Below are positions 60,773 through 64,000 of a stretch of 64,000 nucleotides of DNA, in pieces. The stretch spans positions 43,528 through 107,527 of the forward strand of contig CAIRLC010000031.1 in assembly GCA_903879335.1 (NCBI GenBank), written 5' to 3'. The number at the start of each line of letters is the position of its first letter. Position 1 is the first letter of the stretch. Made by a program: the position numbers and the translations under genes. The stretch is from an uncultured Pseudomonadota bacterium. Its GTDB lineage: Bacteria; Pseudomonadota; Gammaproteobacteria; Steroidobacterales; Steroidobacteraceae. The notes beneath the pieces are model-generated. The model was given only the letters and a program-made list of their open reading frames with translations, was not told where the DNA came from and searched no databases.

Positions 60773-62512
60773 ATGGCCGTTCAAGAACAAAGCGCGACGC
60801 TCGTCTATGCGCGACTGAGAGCCTACATCTGGCCGCACTGGCCGATGTTTTTATTGGCGATACTCGGGATGGCGATGTTCGCCTCTGTGGATACGGGTTA
60901 TGCGTATCTCGTCAAGCACTTTCTCGACGGCGCATTTGTTGACCGGAATCGCGGCACCTTGGTCTTTGTGCCCGTAGGCATCATTGTGCTATTCGCCGTG
61001 CGCGGTGTTGGCGAATATCTGTCGCAGTATGGGTCGGGATGGGTAGGCCGTCAGATCATCAAGAAATTACGTGGCGAATTATTCCGCCACTATCTGGATT
61101 TACCCTGCGCGTACTATGACCGGGTGAGTTCGGCCGATCTGCTCTCAAAACTCACCTACAACACAGAGTTGGTGGCCCAAGCAGCGACCGAGTCGATCAC
61201 GGTGATTGTGCGTGACTCATTGACGATCGTCGGCCTGCTGTCGTGGCTTTTTTGGCTGAACTGGCGATTAACCTGCGGCGCGCTCGTCGTTGCGCCGTTG
61301 ATCGTCGGGTTATTGCAGATCATCAATAAGGCGTTCCGGCGCTATTCGTCCCGCATACAGAACTCTATGAGTGATGTGACCCGGGTGGCTAAAGAAGCGA
61401 TTGATGGTCAGCGCCTGATTAAAGTATTCAATGCACAAGATTTCGAAGCGGCCAGTTTCGAGGTCGTGAATGAATCCAACCGTTTCCAAAACATGAAGTT
61501 GATGCGCGCGCGCGCACTCTCAAATCCGATTGTGCAGTTTATTGCGTCCATCGCTTTGGCGGGCGTGTTGTATCTGGCGATTAGGCAGGTTCTCAATGAG
61601 CACTTGTCGGTGGGTGATTTCGTGTCATTCCTAGGCGCCTTGTTGCTACTGACCGCGCCACTGAAGCGCCTCGTTGCCGTCTTCGGACCGCTGCAACAGG
61701 GCATCGCCGCTGGCCGCAGCATCTTCGAGTTGATTGACGAACCCGGGGAGCCGGACACGGGCACGCGCGCGTTGACGCGCGCCGTCGGTCAGGTGTCGTT
61801 TGATGCAGTGCGCTTTGCCTATCCAGGCAAGAGCCCGGCCGTCGATGGCGTGAGCTTTGACGTGCCTGCCGGGCAAACCGTTGCCATCGTGGGACGCTCC
61901 GGCAGTGGCAAATCAACGCTCGTGGGGTTAGTGGCGCGTTTTTATGATGTGCTTGAGGGCGCCGTTCGAGTCGATGGGGTTGACGTTCGTGAATTCGGTT
62001 TAAGCGCCTTGCGGCGTAACGTCAGTCTCGTGAGTCAAGACGTGGTACTGCTCAACGGATCAATCCGTGACAACATCATTTTCAACACGGAGGGCGCTTC
62101 ACCGGAAGCGGTTGAGCGGGCCGCACGGGCAGCGCACGTGCTTGAGTTTGCAGAGCAGCTCACGGCCGGATTGGATACGGCGGTAGGGGATCGCGGCGTG
62201 TTGCTCTCGGGCGGTCAAAGGCAACGGATTGCGATCGCGCGCGCACTGCTTAAAGATGCTCCGATCTTGATTCTCGATGAGGCCACCAGTGCGCTGGACA
62301 CGGAGTCCGAACGTACGATCCAAGAAGCGCTGACCACGCTCATGCAGAACCGCACCACGCTCGTGATTGCGCACCGACTCTCCACGATCGAGCATGCGGA
62401 TCGAATTGTCGTCATGGAGGAGGGACGTTTAGTCGAAACGGGCAGTCACGCGGAACTGTTGGCCAAAGACGGTATTTATGCGGCACTGCATCGGATGCAG
62501 TTCAACGCCTAA
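60773..62512 (+). CDS. msbA: Lipid A export ATP-binding/permease protein MsbA
   Basis: MsbA flips core-lipid A across the inner membrane. The 579 residues have an N-terminal six-helix membrane domain (LRAYIWPHWPMFLLAILGMA from residue 15; FVSFLGALLLLTAPLKRL near 282) and a C-terminal ATPase with Walker A IVGRSGSGKSTLVGL near 372, signature LSGGQRQRIAIARALL near 477, and Walker B ILILDEATSALD near 497. I chose ATG 60773, one base after the exbD stop; the frame is open further upstream, overlapping exbD. lpxK follows directly. Confidence 0.97.
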   Translation: MAVQEQSATLVYARLRAYIWPHWPMFLLAILGMAMFASVDTGYAYLVKHFLDGAFVDRNRGTLVFVPVGIIVLFAVRGVGEYLSQYGSGWVGRQIIKKLRGELFRHYLDLPCAYYDRVSSADLLSKLTYNTELVAQAATESITVIVRDSLTIVGLLSWLFWLNWRLTCGALVVAPLIVGLLQIINKAFRRYSSRIQNSMSDVTRVAKEAIDGQRLIKVFNAQDFEAASFEVVNESNRFQNMKLMRARALSNPIVQFIASIALAGVLYLAIRQVLNEHLSVGDFVSFLGALLLLTAPLKRLVAVFGPLQQGIAAGRSIFELIDEPGEPDTGTRALTRAVGQVSFDAVRFAYPGKSPAVDGVSFDVPAGQTVAIVGRSGSGKSTLVGLVARFYDVLEGAVRVDGVDVREFGLSALRRNVSLVSQDVVLLNGSIRDNIIFNTEGASPEAVERAARAAHVLEFAEQLTAGLDTAVGDRGVLLSGGQRQRIAIARALLKDAPILILDEATSALDTESERTIQEALTTLMQNRTTLVIAHRLSTIEHADRIVVMEEGRLVETGSHAELLAKDGIYAALHRMQFNA

Positions 62513-62514
62513 TC

Positions 62515-63510
62515 ATGCGCGCTTTCCTTGAGCGAATTTGGTTCGGTGGTGGTGGTGGTGGTTGGCTGCTGGCGCCGCTAGAGGCGCTCTTTGTGGTGGT
62601 ATCGACGCTGCGGCGCTGGTCCTACCGGCTCCATATTGCGCCGGCCATCCATCCCGGACGCCCCGTCGTGGTGGTGGGTAATCTCACCGTTGGCGGCAGC
62701 GGCAAAACCCCCATCATTGTGTGGCTGGCCAATGCGCTCACCGCTCGAGGTCTGCGAGTCGGAGTGGTGAGCCGTGGCTACGGCGGCCTTGATGCGGGGC
62801 CGACGGAAGTCATGGCGAGCTCTAATCCTGCCCGGGTCGGTGATGAGCCGGTGTTAATTGCTAGGCGTACCGAAGCGCGAGTGGTGATCGGCCGCGATCG
62901 AGTGGCCGCCGCTGTGCAATTGGCGCCTGCGGTCGACGTGATTCTGTCGGATGACGGACTGCAGCATTACCGGCTAGCGCGTGATCTTGAGATCGCGGTC
63001 GTCGATGCACGGCGCGGATTTGGTAATGGTCATCGACTGCCGCGAGGTCCGCTCCGTGAGTCGATTGCCCGTTTGAGCAGCGTCGCGGCGGTCATTTTGA
63101 ATGGTGAGGGTGAACCCGGTGTGTCGGGGATACGCTCTCGTTTGGCCCCTACTCAGTTGCGACCCTTGCTTGGGCCAGAGCGATTGCAACTGTCGGACTG
63201 GGCGGGGCGACGAGTCCATGCCGTCGCAGGCATCGGCGACCCGGAGCGGTTCTTCCGGACCTTGGAAGCCGGTCAATTGCAGGTCATTAGGCATCCAAAG
63301 CCGGACCACGCGCAGCTCACTGAGCGTGATGTCGAGTTCGCTGATGGTCTGCCGGTGGTCATGACCGAAAAGGATGCGGTGAAGTGTTTGGGGTTTGCCC
63401 GACCGGGCATGTACTACCTTGAAGTGAGCGCAGCGCCCGAGCCGGTGGCCGGGTTAGCGTTGATCGACCGTATTGTTGACCTAGTGCGCAATCAAAAAGG
63501 ATCGTCATGA
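62515..63510 (+). CDS. lpxK: Tetraacyldisaccharide 4'-kinase
   Basis: LpxK phosphorylates the 4' position of the lipid A disaccharide at the inner membrane. The 331-residue protein has the N-terminal membrane-associated helix (WLLAPLEALFVVVSTLRRW), the phosphate loop in VGNLTVGGSGKTP near 60, VGVVSRGYGGLD near 84, and the LSDDGLQHYRLARDLEIAVVD segment (catalytic Asp) near 146 read in two parts. A run of six glycines (11-16) replaces the usual polar stretch before the helix. The stop overlaps the next gene. Confidence 0.96.
   Translation: MRAFLERIWFGGGGGGWLLAPLEALFVVVSTLRRWSYRLHIAPAIHPGRPVVVVGNLTVGGSGKTPIIVWLANALTARGLRVGVVSRGYGGLDAGPTEVMASSNPARVGDEPVLIARRTEARVVIGRDRVAAAVQLAPAVDVILSDDGLQHYRLARDLEIAVVDARRGFGNGHRLPRGPLRESIARLSSVAAVILNGEGEPGVSGIRSRLAPTQLRPLLGPERLQLSDWAGRRVHAVAGIGDPERFFRTLEAGQLQVIRHPKPDHAQLTERDVEFADGLPVVMTEKDAVKCLGFARPGMYYLEVSAAPEPVAGLALIDRIVDLVRNQKGSS
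62545..62562 (+). repeat. (GGT)6 trinucleotide repeat in lpxK
   Basis: Six perfect GGT copies encode Gly11-Gly16 of LpxK. Copy changes would keep frame, adding or removing glycines before the membrane helix. It is the longest simple repeat I noticed in the window. Confidence 0.9.
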
Positions 63511-63686
63511 ACGCAAAATTGCTCGAACTGATGGTTTGCCCGATCTGCTGTGGGCGGTTGGAGGCGGATCGCGTGACGGGCGAGTTAATCTGCCAAGTTG
63601 ACGCGGTCGCCTACCCAGTCAATGATGGCATTCCGGTGTTGCTGCCGGAGCAGGGACGCCCGCTGAACGCTGTGGATACACCGTGA
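63507..63686 (+). CDS. ycaR: Trm112/YcaR family small protein
   Basis: A 59-residue protein of the Trm112 (UPF0434) family. [19 protein letters not shown] contains two of the zinc-type cysteines (CPIC), the middle [20 protein letters not shown] is the family core and the protein ends soon after. The family usually lies between lpxK and kdsB; the bacterial function is not defined, and in eukaryotes the homologue activates methyltransferases. ATG at 63507 overlaps lpxK by four bases, and the stop overlaps the kdsB GTG. Confidence 0.93.
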   Translation: MNAKLLELMVCPICCGRLEADRVTGELICQVDAVAYPVNDGIPVLLPEQGRPLNAVDTP

Positions 63687-64000
63687 GTTTCCGGATCGTT
63701 ATCCCGGCGCGTTACGCGTCGACGCGCCTACCCGGTAAACCACTCCTGCCGATTGCCGGGCGTCCTATGGTTGAACACGTCTGGCGACGGGCCTTGGATA
63801 CCGGTGCGTCTGAAGTGTTGATCGCCACGGACGATGATCGTATCGCTTCAGTCGCTCGGGCTTTTGGTGCAGACGTGGTCATGACGTCTGCGGATCACCC
63901 ATCGGGGACTGACCGTTTGGCCGAAGTCGCTCGATCACGGCATTGGGCTGATGATGCGGTGATCGTGAACGTGCAGGGCGATGAACCACTACTGCCACCC
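63683..64000 (+). CDS. kdsB: 3-deoxy-manno-octulosonate cytidylyltransferase, N-terminal part
   Basis: KdsB activates Kdo as CMP-Kdo for transfer to lipid A. The 106 visible residues start with [19 protein letters not shown] (nucleotide-binding motif), then [11 protein letters not shown] near 28, [10 protein letters not shown] near 45, [17 protein letters not shown] near 66 and [12 protein letters not shown] at the window edge. The start is GTG at 63683, overlapping the Trm112-like gene by four bases. The gene continues beyond position 64000; about 145 residues are missing. Confidence 0.97.
   Translation, partial: MSFRIVIPARYASTRLPGKPLLPIAGRPMVEHVWRRALDTGASEVLIATDDDRIASVARAFGADVVMTSADHPSGTDRLAEVARSRHWADDAVIVNVQGDEPLLPP

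Overview
The window is a gene-dense, chromosomal, housekeeping segment of about 60% G+C from a gammaproteobacterium. The gene orders tsf-pyrH-frr-uppS-cdsA-dxr-rseP-bamA-skp-lpxD-fabZ-lpxA-lpxB-rnhB-dnaE-accA-tilS-pyrG-kdsA-eno-ftsB-ispD/F-truD-surE-pcm-nlpD, recJ-prfB-lysS, rpoE-rseA-rseB and lepA-lepB-rnc-era-recO-pdxJ-acpS are those of Gammaproteobacteria. An RpfE-like gene before recJ, a small DUF1674/SdhAF4-like gene before sdhC and the exbB-exbD-msbA-lpxK-ycaR-kdsB order point towards the Xanthomonadales/Nevskiales side of the class. This placement is inference; no rRNA or tRNA gene is present to test it.

Layout. 1-4.7 kb: translation elongation and recycling, UMP kinase, and isoprenoid/phospholipid precursor genes. 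4.7-12.6 kb: outer-membrane biogenesis (RseP, BamA, Skp, LpxD, FabZ, LpxA, LpxB). 12.6-25.7 kb: rnhB, dnaE, accA, tilS, pyrG, kdsA, eno, ftsB, a fused ispDF and truD. 25.7-30.4 kb: an enoyl-CoA isomerase-like gene, a convergent Smr-domain gene, surE-pcm-nlpD (no rpoS follows within the window), a Mth938-domain gene and an RpfE-like gene. 30.4-34.8 kb: recJ, prfB with its programmed +1 frameshift, and lysS. 34.8-39.6 kb: succinate dehydrogenase sdhCDAB with three likely assembly or maturation helpers (YgfZ, an SdhAF4-like protein, SdhE). 39.6-42.2 kb: sigma-E, its anti-sigma pair and a small glutaredoxin-like protein. 42.2-51.2 kb: lepA to nagZ. 51.2-56.4 kb: an aldo/keto reductase, then csiV and mfd on the minus strand. 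56.5-64 kb: two Lol permeases, LolD, ExbB/ExbD, MsbA, LpxK, a Trm112-like protein and the start of kdsB.

Most genes run on the plus strand and many are joined by 1-8 base stop/start overlaps (ATGA, GTGA, TTGA), so long polycistronic transcripts are likely. GTG and TTG starts are frequent. No gene-free stretch reaches 300 bases; the longest is about 125 bases (56374-56497). I see no mobile element, phage gene, CRISPR array, rRNA or tRNA.

How the genes work together: much of lipid A/Kdo synthesis and export (lpxA, lpxB, lpxD, lpxK, kdsA, kdsB, msbA), outer-membrane protein and lipoprotein delivery (bamA, skp, lolCDE), three MEP-pathway steps (dxr, ispD, ispF) with uppS, and the envelope stress circuit (rseP, rpoE, rseA, rseB) are all encoded here. 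I found no undescribed system. The observations most worth checking are the in-frame IspD-IspF fusion with a good internal ribosome binding site, the sdh locus with its helper proteins and an inverted repeat abutting a start codon, and a sigma-E-like promoter inside sdhE ahead of rpoE.
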